Of a DNA stretch of 36,970 nucleotides, positions 20,017 through 28,969 are shown piece by piece (the first letter of the stretch is position 1; every line of letters starts with the position of its first letter). Under the pieces are notes generated by a model. The model was not told where the DNA came from, ran no database searches, and worked only from the letters and a program-made list of their open reading frames with translations. The position numbers and the translations under genes were made by a program. Source of the DNA: Arsenophonus sp046530935 (lineage in GTDB: Bacteria > Pseudomonadota > Gammaproteobacteria > Enterobacterales > Enterobacteriaceae); contig JBHEQW010000086.1 of assembly GCA_046530935.1 (NCBI GenBank), positions 1 to 36,970 on the forward strand, given 5' to 3'.

Positions 20017-20397
20017 GCAATTATTATAATACAATAGATAATATTTTTATCCTCTTTTTGTATAAATGAAATCTATCATCAGGATAGATGACATCATTAG
20101 CTCATCTTTTTACATGATTATTATCTTTACACATTTAATTTTTTATCTTGCATAAGATTATATCGATTTGAAGTTTAACTATACGATAACATGAATTCTA
20201 AATGTTCCAATCTATTGGACAACACTATATAGCAACATTTGCTTTACTAATATAGAACAGAACTATTTAATTAAATAAAAGTAAATAAATAAATTCAGAT
20301 TTATTATTAAAGAAAAATATTTCTTTATAATTATAAAAAATTACACAAAATTTTAATAAAAATAACGACTAATAATGCATTAAATCTAAAAATAAAT
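20017..20397. other. AT-rich non-coding stretch
   Basis: Extremely AT-rich, with long A/T runs from about 20270 to 20400. No open frame and no IS similarity was recognised. Its upper end carries the A-run that is the T-tract of the rplS terminator on the minus strand. Confidence 0.5.
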
Positions 20398-20431
20398 AAT
20401 AAAAAAGAAAAACTTGCAATTTTTGCTAGTT
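20398..20431 (-). terminator. Rho-independent terminator of the rpsP-rplS operon
   Basis: On the minus strand, about 33 nt after the rplS stop, the stem AACT-A-GCAA pairs with TTGC-A-AGTT (one A/A mismatch) around a 3-nt loop at 20411-20431. It is followed at once by TTTCTTTTTTA and more T-rich sequence. Stem plus T-tract directly behind the last operon gene is a good terminator pattern, though the stem is AT-rich. Confidence 0.6.
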
Positions 20432-20464
20432 TTAAAGACTTTTAGTATGTAAAAGAAAATAAAA

Positions 20465-20818
20465 TCATTTTGTGTTCAAGCGCTCTTTGATACGAGCTGC
20501 TTTACCAGAACGCTCTCGCAGGTAATACAATTTAGCTCTACGAACAGCACCAGAACGCTTAACTCTGATACTATCGATAACTGGTGAATGTATCTGAAAT
20601 ACACGTTCAACCCCTTCACCATTAGAAATTTTACGAACAGTAAATGCTGAATGGAAACCGCGATTACGAATAGCGATAACAACGCCCTCAAATGCCTGCA
20701 ACCGTCTTTTAGAACCCTCAATCACCCAAACCTTAACTTCTACGGTATCTCCTGGACGAAATAAAGGAATGTTTTTCTTCATTTGCTCTTGTTCAAGCTG
20801 TTTAATAATGTTGTTCAT
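20465..20818 (-). CDS. rplS: RplS, 50S ribosomal protein L19
   Basis: L19 sits at the 30S-50S interface of the ribosome. The 117-residue product is nearly the usual length (115 in E. coli) and keeps the family signature: FRPGDTVEVKVWV near 20-32, EGVVIAIRNRG, SPVIDSIRVKRSGAVRRAKL, and a basic C-terminus ending KERLN. It is the last gene of the operon, 59 nt after trmD, and is followed by a terminator-like hairpin. The nearest Shine-Dalgarno match (AAGG) lies 16 nt before the ATG, separated by a run of nine A residues. That spacing is unusually long and may reduce initiation or reflect a lengthened homopolymer. The protein itself shows no decay. Confidence 0.98.
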   Translation of the reverse strand: MNNIIKQLEQEQMKKNIPLFRPGDTVEVKVWVIEGSKRRLQAFEGVVIAIRNRGFHSAFTVRKISNGEGVERVFQIHSPVIDSIRVKRSGAVRRAKLYYLRERSGKAARIKERLNTK

Positions 20819-20877
20819 GATTACTTTTTTTTTACCTTAGGTAATCTTATATATAGAAGATAGTGTGATATAATATA

Positions 20878-21633
20878 TCAATTAATAAATTGCTGTTCTT
20901 CATATTCCTGTTTGAATTCTGCTAACAACATTTTCTGCTCATGAGTCAGAGATAGGCTTGTTAAAAGTTCAGGTCTTCTAAGCCAAGTTCTGCCTAGTGA
21001 GTGTTTTTTTCTCCAATGCTCTATTTCAGCATGATTGCCTGACAATAAGACACTAGGAACTTTGATGCCTCCTAATACCTCAGGACGGGTATACTGAGGA
21101 GAATCAAGTAACCCAGTCATGAAAGAGTCATCTTTCGCTGATGCCTGATGACCTAACACGCCAGGAATAAAGCGAGAAATTGAATCGATCATTACCATTG
21201 CTGGTAATTCTCCTCCGCTAAGAACATAATCACCAATTGACCATTCTTCATCAATTTCAGTTTCATTAATCCGTTCATCGATACCTTTATATCGACCACA
21301 AACTAAAATAAGCTTTTCATTTGCAGTCAATTGGCAAACACCTTGATGATTAAGTTTATGCCCCTGCGGCGAAAGATAAATTACCTTAGTATTTTCACCC
21401 ATCTCAAATTTTGCTGCATGAATAGCATCTCTAAGAGGCTGTACCATCATTAACATACCTGGACCGCCGCCATAAAGGCGATCATCTACAGTGCGGTGCC
21501 TATCGTGAGTATAATCTCGCGGATCCCAACATTGTATATTCAATAGGCCATTTTTTACTGCACGACCTATCACTCCATACTCAGTTATTGCACGAAACAT
21601 TTCTGGAAACAGGCTAATAATCCCAATCCACAT
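20878..21633 (-). CDS. trmD: TrmD, tRNA (guanine-N1-)-methyltransferase
   Basis: TrmD methylates G37 of tRNAs with a G at position 36, using S-adenosylmethionine, and prevents +1 frameshifting. The product has 251 residues (E. coli 255). The trefoil-knot SAM site is clear: YGGGPGM at 54-60, CGRYKGIDER at 112-121 and SIGDYVLSGGELPA at 132-145. The catalytic pair R154 (SRFIPG) and D169 are present. It starts at an ATG 34 nt after rimM with only a weak Shine-Dalgarno. It belongs to the conserved rpsP-rimM-trmD-rplS operon. No sign of decay was seen. Confidence 0.98.
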   Translation of the reverse strand: MWIGIISLFPEMFRAITEYGVIGRAVKNGLLNIQCWDPRDYTHDRHRTVDDRLYGGGPGMLMMVQPLRDAIHAAKFEMGENTKVIYLSPQGHKLNHQGVCQLTANEKLILVCGRYKGIDERINETEIDEEWSIGDYVLSGGELPAMVMIDSISRFIPGVLGHQASAKDDSFMTGLLDSPQYTRPEVLGGIKVPSVLLSGNHAEIEHWRKKHSLGRTWLRRPELLTSLSLTHEQKMLLAEFKQEYEEQQFIN

Positions 21634-21667
21634 CTTGAGCTATACCCATAAAACTTTAAATTAGTGT

Positions 21668-22219
21668 TTAAAAACTAGGATCCCAATCTACTTCAATTGT
21701 CTTACTAGTAAGATCAATGTTCTTGATTATCTGCTCGTCAAGAAACGGTATTAACCGTTCTTTAATATCGAATGCATCTTTTAGATTTGCTTTAATTATC
21801 AGCACATCATTTGAGCCTGTTTCCATTAAATTTTGAACATAACCAAAACTATAACCTTTAGTAGTTATGACTTGGCAACCAATCAGGTCTTTCCAATAAT
21901 ACTCATTATCTTCAAGTTCAGGTAGTTGTTCTGAATCGATAATAATTTTGTAATTAGTCATTAAATTAGCAGCATTTCTATCATCAATATGCTTTATTTT
22001 GATAATAATATCTTGGTTATGATGTTTCCAGCCTTCTAATTCTAGTTGTTGCCACCACTGACCTGCACGTTGAATAAACCAAGGCTGATACTTAAAAATA
22101 TCTTCGGTATATTCGGTAAATGAAAAAATTCTGAGCCAACCTCGAATGCCATATGCAGAACCTAATTTTCCTAATGCTATAGAATTAGCAATGATATTAA
22201 GGCAAATCTCTTTGCTCAC
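21668..22219 (-). CDS. rimM: RimM, 16S rRNA processing / 30S maturation factor
   Basis: RimM binds ribosomal protein S19 and helps mature the 30S head domain. The product has 183 residues (E. coli 182). The N-terminal barrel begins with GKLGSAYGIRG at 17-27, and the C-terminal PRC-barrel region contains YYWKDLIGCQV, GSNDVLII and the ending ERLIPFLDEQI...VDWDP. The gene starts 17 nt after rpsP and is read in the same direction, so it is part of the operon. It diverges more from E. coli than its neighbours, as is usual for RimM. Confidence 0.96.
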   Translation of the reverse strand: MSKEICLNIIANSIALGKLGSAYGIRGWLRIFSFTEYTEDIFKYQPWFIQRAGQWWQQLELEGWKHHNQDIIIKIKHIDDRNAANLMTNYKIIIDSEQLPELEDNEYYWKDLIGCQVITTKGYSFGYVQNLMETGSNDVLIIKANLKDAFDIKERLIPFLDEQIIKNIDLTSKTIEVDWDPSF

Positions 22220-22236
22220 AACAACCCCTTAGTAAA

Positions 22237-22485
22237 TTAAGCTGCTCTTTTTACTTGTTTGATCAGCGTTGAAACACGTTTAGAAAGTGTTGCACCTAAA
22301 TCAATCCAATGCTCAACACGAGCTAAATCTAAACGCAATTTTTCCGCATTACCTGATGCGATAGGGTTAAAAAAGCCTATACGTTCAATAAAGCGACCAT
22401 CACGTGTATTACGGCTATCTGTGACAACAATTTGATAAAACGGACGCTTCTTTCTACAACCACGAGCTAAACGAATTATTACCAT
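22237..22485 (-). CDS. rpsP: RpsP, 30S ribosomal protein S16
   Basis: S16 is an early assembly protein of the 30S subunit. The 82-residue product matches the family along its length: MVIIRLARGCRKKRPFYQIV, DSRNTRDGRFIERIGFFNP, then RVEHWIDLGATLSKRV. The ATG has AAGGA in good position (AAGGATCCT-ATG). It is the first gene of the operon, with a promoter-like pair about 40-65 nt upstream. The ffh gene lies 139 nt upstream in the same orientation, as in E. coli. Confidence 0.98.
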   Translation of the reverse strand: MVIIRLARGCRKKRPFYQIVVTDSRNTRDGRFIERIGFFNPIASGNAEKLRLDLARVEHWIDLGATLSKRVSTLIKQVKRAA

Positions 22486-22523
22486 AGGATCCTTATTAGT
22501 TAATAGAATAACTAAACTCTATA

Positions 22524-22552
22524 AATAAATAACATCTAGTTATCAATGTCAA
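22524..22552 (-). promoter_or_regulatory. Probable sigma-70 promoter of the rpsP operon
   Basis: On the minus strand TTGACA (22547-22552, a perfect -35) is followed after 17 nt by TTTATT (22524-22529), a moderate -10. The pair ends about 39 nt before the rpsP ATG. A perfect -35 with ideal spacing in the only gap of this block supports the call; the -10 is weak. Confidence 0.5.
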
Positions 22553-22586
22553 ACTATTGATAGTTTATTCTTTTTAGCATAAAAAG

Positions 22587-22624
22587 CAATCAGAAATACG
22601 AATTATTTATTTAATGTTTGATTG
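22587..22624 (-). terminator. Possible weak terminator after ffh
   Basis: Directly after the ffh stop, CAATCA (minus strand) can pair with TGATTG across a 26-nt AT-rich loop, followed by CTTTTTA. The loop is long and the stem short, so this is only a suggestion. Partial read-through into rpsP is possible. Confidence 0.25.
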
Positions 22625-23986
22625 TTAATTACCAGGGAAACCAGGTGGCGTCATACATTTTATCCAGTGAATCATTTTAGCTAATTCACCTTTTTTTATT
22701 TTCTTCATCATGCGTTGCATATCATTAAACTGCTTAAGTAGACGGTTAATATCCTGTACCTGTGTGCCAGAACCAGCTGCAATTCGCCTTTTGCGTGATC
22801 CTTTAATAATTTCTGGTTTTTGTTGTTCTTTAGTGCTCATCGAGTTAATAATGGCTTCCATTCTAAGCAACACTTTATCATGCATTTGTGACTTAACTGC
22901 ATCAGGAACTTGGAATATGCCTGGCATTTTACTTAACATTCTTTCCATGCCGCCCATATTACGCATTTGTTTAAGCTGCTCAAGAAAATCTTTTAGATCA
23001 AAACTATTACCTTTTTTAAGTTTATGAGCAAGCTTTTCAACTTTTTCACGGTCAACTTTGCTTTCTATCTCTTCAATTAGCGATAAGACATCTCCCATAC
23101 CAAGAATACTAGAGGCAATCCTGTCAGGATAAAAAGGCTCTAAGCCATCAATTTTTTCCCCTATCCCAAAAAATTTAATAGGTTTGCCAGTAATATGTCG
23201 AATTGATAATGCGGCACCACCACGAGCATCACCATCAATTTTTGTTAAAATAACACCAGTTAACGGCAACTTTTCATTAAAAGACTTGGCGGTATTAGCT
23301 GCATCTTGCCCTGTCATTGCATCAACAATAAATAGGGTTTCAATTGGATTAATAGCGCAATTAATTGCATGAATTTCTTTCATCATATCTTCATCAACAT
23401 GCAGACGCCCAGCGGTATCAATGATTAGCACATCATAAAATTTTAATTTTGCATGTTGTAGCGCATTAATAGCAATCTCAACAGGTTCTTCCCTTGAAGT
23501 TGATGGAAAAAAATCAATCCCGACCATTTGAGTCAATATTTCTAATTGCTTGATAGCAGCAGGACGATAAATATCAGCAGAAACAACTAAAACTTTTTTC
23601 TTCTGTTTTTCTTTTAATAATTTTCCTAATTTAGCCACAGTGGTGGTTTTACCCACCCCTTGCAAGCCAGCCATAAGAATAACAGCTGGAGGTTGTACCG
23701 ATAAATTTAAAGTATTATTTTCCTCACCCATCGCTCTAATGAGCTCATTTTGCATAATTTTAACGAATTCTTGCCCTGGTGTTAAACTTTTATTGATATT
23801 TTGACCTACTGCGCTTTCTTTTACTGATTGAATAAAGTCGCGTACAACTGGCAAAGCAACATCAGCTTCTAATAACGCCACGCGAACCTCACGTAATATT
23901 TCCTTAATATTCTCTTCAGTCAATCTTCCACGTCCATTAATATTACGATATGTACGCAAAAATCTCTCAGTTAAATTATCAAACAT
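22625..23986 (-). CDS. ffh: Ffh, signal recognition particle GTPase
   Basis: Ffh binds 4.5S RNA and the signal sequences of nascent inner-membrane proteins and delivers ribosomes to FtsY. The product has 453 residues, the usual length. The N domain occupies roughly 1-90. The G domain has the P-loop GLQGVGKTTT at 107-116, DTAGR at 190-194 and TKIDGDARGG at 248-257. The M domain follows, with the RNA-binding SRKRRIAAGSGT and a Met-rich tract, and the protein ends PPGFPGN. The Shine-Dalgarno (TTAGG) is modest. A TGTTATATT extended -10 lies about 50 nt upstream. The gene is complete, as expected for an essential function, and is followed by the rpsP operon in conserved order. Confidence 0.98.
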   Translation of the reverse strand: MFDNLTERFLRTYRNINGRGRLTEENIKEILREVRVALLEADVALPVVRDFIQSVKESAVGQNINKSLTPGQEFVKIMQNELIRAMGEENNTLNLSVQPPAVILMAGLQGVGKTTTVAKLGKLLKEKQKKKVLVVSADIYRPAAIKQLEILTQMVGIDFFPSTSREEPVEIAINALQHAKLKFYDVLIIDTAGRLHVDEDMMKEIHAINCAINPIETLFIVDAMTGQDAANTAKSFNEKLPLTGVILTKIDGDARGGAALSIRHITGKPIKFFGIGEKIDGLEPFYPDRIASSILGMGDVLSLIEEIESKVDREKVEKLAHKLKKGNSFDLKDFLEQLKQMRNMGGMERMLSKMPGIFQVPDAVKSQMHDKVLLRMEAIINSMSTKEQQKPEIIKGSRKRRIAAGSGTQVQDINRLLKQFNDMQRMMKKIKKGELAKMIHWIKCMTPPGFPGN

Positions 23987-24034
23987 GTGCCTAACTCAAT
24001 TTCTGTAAAATAGATCTTCTATTAGTTGACTTTT

Positions 24035-24043
24035 AATATAACA
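24035..24043 (-). promoter_or_regulatory. Possible extended -10 promoter of ffh
   Basis: The minus strand reads TGTTATATT about 50 nt before the ffh start, fitting an extended -10 (TG-n-TATATT). No matching -35 was seen at 17 nt. In DNA this AT-rich, chance matches are common. Confidence 0.3.
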
Positions 24044-24255
24044 CGATAAGAATTTAATTTCTGCATCAAGTTTCATAAGAATAGTTGTCATCTATCCAAA
24101 AGATATTATATTTATTTTAAATAATATGTGCTTAAGTTTGAATTAATCTTTCATAAACTGCAATAGAGTTTTACTACCTAATACTGATTGTAGTAATTTT
24201 GATTGTACACGCAAACATACCAATGTTAAGCAATCTTAAGCTATTGACTAAAATT

Positions 24256-24966
24256 GAATTGGTGTACAACTGCATAAAAAGGTAATTGCTGTCTAGCATG
24301 CTTATTTAAAGTCAAAATCTAACTGGACCGAACTTCTTAATACCTTACTAGCGCTTGACTTATCTATATCTCCCAGGCTTGAGAATGGACACAATGTGCT
24401 ATTTGATTTTTGGAATGTAATTGCAAAGATATTCCTGAGCACACAACAGAACTCTATTTGGCACATAAAATAGCTAATGTCCTAAATTTCAACTCTACAA
24501 AAACAGATAACTGAAAGTTAAGGCTGAGCTCCTGCAGTAAGTCTAGCCATCAAAGACCTTAGATATCGTTAATAAAGCAATCGATATTTTATTGGCAAAG
24601 TTTTTAGTAAAGTATCCTGCAGGCATGAAGAATCAGGAGAAAGATCAAAAAGAACTGCTAGCATTCTCTACGACTTCCAGTCAGAACATTAAGCGTTAAC
24701 AAGAATGACTAACCAAATTAAATTAGCTTTTGCGATACTGAGACTACAAAACTAATGAGCAAAGAACTGTAGCTCAAGAAAAACAACCCATTTAATGCTA
24801 TTTAAAAACTGCTGGAATCTATTCAGAAAACTACAACATGCTAAGGAGACTTAGCCTCTACTTGCTCTTCTGGCATAAACAACGTCAAATTTAAAGATTT
24901 GGAACAAATTCATAAAGCATTACATTAGAACGTGTAGCACGATACCAAATACACCAGATTTGCTTA
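24256..24966 (+). mobile_element. IS256-family remnant, 3' half (copy E)
   Basis: Plus-strand pieces match the second half of an IS256-family transposase. KKVIAV near 24278 corresponds to 'GrKELIAv.dGyReS'. FDFWNVIAKIFLSTQQ (about 24400-24450) and IWHIK correspond to 'FW.Al.EvFP.TR.QRCWvHKtaNVL'. ILYDFQSEH and RMTNQIKLAFAILRL (about 24660-24750) correspond to the 'FPaEhW...NPIEStFatvR' region. The right-end motif ACACCAGATTTGCT is at 24952-24965. The 5' half is missing. Stops and frameshifts are frequent. Confidence 0.78.
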
Positions 24967-25344
24967 TAACTAGATAGCATTAAAAATGCCAATCTGATTG
25001 CAGTTCACTCAGCGGCTAAAAAATTTATTAGCCGTTGCTCAATTTATTGCGATCAAAAAAACAGGGTTTAACTACTCATAACTCTATTTAAAAATGATCT
25101 AGATCATTCTATTGAATTAGATTCATTGTTAGGAAAGTGAATAGCTCTTTGAATTTAAGAATAAAAGTAATCCATTAGTATTAAAAAGAAATTAAAATTG
25201 GGTTAATACGTCTATTGTAAGTTCCGATTTCATAGCAGTTGGTATTCCTTCGATCTAATGTACTAATTTTTTTTAAAGCAATTAACCACAAATTAAGCTT
25301 AACAATCATTATTTTTTGTATTTTATGCATTATTTCTGATAATA
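24967..25344. other. Non-coding stretch between IS remnants
   Basis: No gene or IS similarity was recognised in this AT-rich spacer between an IS256-family right end and the 3' end of the inverted IS91-family copy. Confidence 0.4.
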
Positions 25345-27090
25345 AATCTATTGCATTTTTGCCAAGCTGAGAGCGTCGATAAAAAGCAGCCTATTGGAAC
25401 ACAGAATATATTTGTACGAACTTCTGCGCAAGAATCTTTTCATCAGAACGGCAAAGACCACAGTTTTTAATGTTTTTGTAAGCCATCTAATCTCCAGCTC
25501 CTTACACCTTCGGTAATACTGTTCCTTGTTTATGTTTCAATAAGAAACTATAGTAAGGCACTATTTAAGATGGCTAGCTAGAATATGTCTAATATAGTGC
25601 CTGATCATCTCTTCCTACCTAAAGATTTGCAGCTACTGCTTAGTCCGCTGAGATCATAGTAATGATGCACAAGTAGAAGCAGTACAACAACAGGATTCCT
25701 GCTTGAAATACCACATATATTTGACGAGAATACATACGGGTTGGCGTTTTAAGGTGGCACACAAGATATTTCACGCTATGCCTGGCCAATTTTGTCTTTT
25801 TAGCAAAGCGCACTTTCCAGTAACGTTCATACTGTGCTTTTAGGTAATGTTGCCAGTGCTTCCTTGCACTGAGATGCCTACAAGAGCAGGAAAAATTACT
25901 GGAATTTATCATGTCATACATATAACGCAATAGCGGGATGACAACCAATCGTCAGATTTATTTGAGGGTTCTTTTTTTAAAGAACAACTGATGCCATACA
26001 GCATGTTTAATATTTCAGACCAGTACCGATATAACGGAGACATGAATATACAGATGTTGATTCAGTTGTAAACTATAAGTATCAAAAGCACAGAAGATAC
26101 CAATTTCGACACCATGGTTGCGTGCCATACTCTGCATAGCTCTTATGGAGTGTTACAAACAAGGCGTTTAGTCCTTTTCAATTATTGTTGAAAAAAAGCA
26201 GATGGCTGTGGTATAGTAAAAGTAATGTATTGCCAGTTGCAATCTGGTAAAACATAAACCTACTGTGCTAACCATTGCTCAGTGGTTTTGACGCCGCATG
26301 AACTGCAGGATTTTACTGGAAAACTTACAGCTTTTAAAGAAAAATAGCAATTGGAACATTCAGTATGTGTACAATAGTAGCGCTAAATAAATCAAGTGCA
26401 CAAGTTTCGCAGTCAAAGCATTTGCTTAAGAGATAAACGGTCCCTGAGTTGACTATTTCATGGTATTTTTCAAGAACGTTATTTCAGCTATCATCAATGG
26501 TAAAAAGCAATTTAGTTAAATAGGAATATATGCATTATGTGGATATTTTATACATTTGGGTAAATTACACAATATATATGTCTTACCATACACAATATAT
26601 GTCTTACCATACACATAGAAATCATCATTATGCCTGCATTCTTCATACTATATCAGATAAGTTATCTTTATGTTTGTCCTAGGTTGTAAAGAAGACTGGG
26701 ACTGGACTATGCCTAGTTTCCATATAGCTGATGAATTTATCGGTAAGCATACTTTCAGTTTTCCCAATCAATGCAGTTATATCCAGCGGCCATCGGCGCT
26801 TTTCGTGTAAGTTGCTAAAAATCTAAAATAATCGTGACTAGAGGCGATAATACTTGCATATCGAGAAAAAATTAGGAACAGAGAGTTAAACAGATTACTT
26901 TATAAGCTTTTTTGAGTATTAAAAATTTTAGCTAATCTGTTCTCCATTTCATTTCGAATGGCAGATCGCAAATCACTTCAAATAAATAGACAATGTAATA
27001 CGTGAAGCCACGTGTTGTTTCTCTTATTTATCCTGGCAAATTTATGCTTTTTAGCAAGGTTATTTCGAGACATCTGGGTGAATTACTAAA
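25345..27090 (-). mobile_element. IS91-family insertion sequence, decayed, about 1.75 kb (copy 2)
   Basis: The minus strand carries the clearest IS91-family transposase in the window. From N to C: a Cys-rich zinc-binding stretch (about 26400-26290), ARNHGVEIGIFCAFDTYS and LQLNQHLYIHVSV (26130-26020), then the open frame 25948-25640. That frame contains HWQHYLKAQYERYWKVRFAK and SVKYLVCHLKTPTRMYSRQI, which match the family's '.WnvH.akp....NV.YLgRYlKrPPia.srl'. The C-terminal YKYILCSNRLLF is at about 25410-25380. Upstream nucleotide similarity to copy 1 continues to about 27090, so the original element was about 1.7 kb. Frames are broken, so it is dead. A tandem duplication is at 26568-26611. 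Confidence 0.8.
26568..26611. repeat. Tandem duplication of 21-23 bp
   Basis: CACAATATATATGTCTTACC... at 26568-26590 is followed directly by the same sequence lacking one AT at 26591-26611. It is inside the inverted IS91-family remnant and absent from copy 1. Confidence 0.9.
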
Positions 27091-27611
27091 AAATTAACAT
27101 ATCGCAGAGTATAAAGCAGTATTCAGATCATAAACCTCCACAAAGCAACGCAGCTTCTGCGATACACGCACCATAGTGCGATATGTTCAAAAAGCTTTAC
27201 CTAAAGAGCTAGCTATTATTACCTAAAGAGCTAGCTATTATTATTAAATAAATATAATGATCACCTACCATTAAATCCTAAGCTTTTAAATAGCTAATAA
27301 TATATCAAATAATTACAGGCGTTAGATATTAAATATATTTGATTCTAGCCTGTGATATATATGCAAAATTCAACTTTACCATTTACTAAACAGGGCTATA
27401 CTAGGCATACATATATAGTAGTATTAGTTGGAATAGCTTGATTAATTTTAGTTATTTTTATATTTTGTTACCTCATATGTGTAAATAGTTTCAAACAAAA
27501 AGTCTGATAAGACCATTTATATAAACGGCAGGTGATTTTTCTACTGCTCAATGATGTTAATTATGTTAATATTACTCTTTATCGTCATTACTAATCTACT
27601 TATTATGAAAT
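27091..27611. other. Non-coding stretch upstream of gsk
   Basis: In E. coli the gene before gsk is hemH; no trace was recognised here. The stretch holds a perfect 22-bp tandem duplication and an imperfect inverted repeat ending in ACAGGC/GCCTGT (about 27320-27357). No confident gsk promoter was chosen because the DNA is so AT-rich. Confidence 0.4.
27197..27240. repeat. Perfect 22-bp tandem duplication
   Basis: The unit TTACCTAAAGAGCTAGCTAT plus TA occupies 27197-27218 and is repeated exactly at 27219-27240. It is in non-coding DNA just beyond the upstream end of the inverted IS91-family remnant. Confidence 0.95.
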
Positions 27612-28919
27612 ATGAAATTCCCTGGCCAACGTAAGTCCAAGCACTATTTTCCTGTTAGTCTCAGAGATCCATTATTATCCAGCCAAGAGTTAATCAATAG
27701 TGAAAGTGACCATGCATATATAGTTGGTATAGATCAAACATTGGTTGATATTGAAGCAAAGATTAGTAATGATTTTATTCAGCGTTATCAACTAAGTCAA
27801 GGGCACTCACTAGTTATTAATGAAACTACCGCTGAAGAACTTTATCGTGAGTTAACAGAGCTCAATCTTATTAGTCATGAATTTGCCGGTGGCACTATAG
27901 GGAATACTTTACATAATTATTCGTTATTAGCTGATGACAGATCTGTGTTGTTGGGTACAATGTGTAATAATATCCAAATTGGAAGCTATGCATATCGTTA
28001 TTTATGCCATACTTCGAGCCGGATGGACTTAAATTATTTACAAGGTGTTGATGGTCCTATTGGCCGCTGCTTCACTTTAATTACGGAAAATAGTGAACGA
28101 ACATTTGCAATTAGTCCTGGATTAATGAACCAATTGCGTCCTGATAGCATCCCAGAGCAAATTATTGCAGAAGCATCTGCATTAATTATTACTGCTTATC
28201 TTGTCCGCTGCCAGCATGGCGAGCCGATGCTGGCAGCAACAATACAAGCAATAAGATATGCCAAAAAACATGATGTGCCAGTTGTGCTGACCTTAGGTAC
28301 TAAATTTGTTATTTCCGATGACCCATTGTTTTGGCGGGATTTTCTCGAAAAATATGTTTCTGTTGTAGCAATGAACGAAGATGAAGCGTTAGAGTTAACT
28401 GGCATTAACAATCCACTATTAGCTGCCGATAAAGTGCTTGATTGGGTTGATTTGGTGCTTTGTACTGCTGGTGCTGATGGACTTTACATGGCTGGTTATA
28501 CTGAATCAAACTATAAAAGAGAAACTCAACATCCTCTATTATCTGGTGCTATTAAGCAATTTAATCGTTATGAATTTAGCAGGGCGATGAGAAAAAAAAA
28601 TTGTCAGATTCCTTTTAGGATCTATTCACATATTGAGCCTTATATGGGTGGGCCAGAAAAAATTATGAATACCAATGGGGCTGGTGATGGTGCACTGTCT
28701 GCTTTATTACACGATATTACTGCTAATCATTTTCATCGTTTAAATATTCCTAATTCAACAAAACATTTTTTGCCATATTTGACATATTCTTCATTAGCAC
28801 AGGTATGTAAATATGCTAATAGAGTTAGTTATCAGGTGCTTATCCAGCATTCACCACGTTTAACGCGAAGTTTACCTGAAAAAGAAGATAGTTTAGAAGA
28901 ATCTTACTGGGAACGGTAA
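27612..28919 (+). CDS. gsk: Gsk, inosine-guanosine kinase
   Basis: Gsk phosphorylates inosine and guanosine to IMP and GMP with ATP, in purine salvage. It belongs to the PfkB (ribokinase-like) family. The product has 435 residues, one more than E. coli Gsk. FAGGTIGNT at 91-99 is the substrate-side glycine motif, and NTNGAGDGA at 353-361 holds the catalytic aspartate D359 and the anion hole. No convincing Shine-Dalgarno precedes the ATG. It is the only intact gene on the plus strand here and converges on ybaL, as in E. coli, with 50 nt between the stops. No sign of decay was seen. Confidence 0.97.
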   Translation: MKFPGQRKSKHYFPVSLRDPLLSSQELINSESDHAYIVGIDQTLVDIEAKISNDFIQRYQLSQGHSLVINETTAEELYRELTELNLISHEFAGGTIGNTLHNYSLLADDRSVLLGTMCNNIQIGSYAYRYLCHTSSRMDLNYLQGVDGPIGRCFTLITENSERTFAISPGLMNQLRPDSIPEQIIAEASALIITAYLVRCQHGEPMLAATIQAIRYAKKHDVPVVLTLGTKFVISDDPLFWRDFLEKYVSVVAMNEDEALELTGINNPLLAADKVLDWVDLVLCTAGADGLYMAGYTESNYKRETQHPLLSGAIKQFNRYEFSRAMRKKNCQIPFRIYSHIEPYMGGPEKIMNTNGAGDGALSALLHDITANHFHRLNIPNSTKHFLPYLTYSSLAQVCKYANRVSYQVLIQHSPRLTRSLPEKEDSLEESYWER

Positions 28920-28969
28920 TTTAAAAAATTAGAAGAAACCAAATATTAATATATTTTCACTGATTTATT

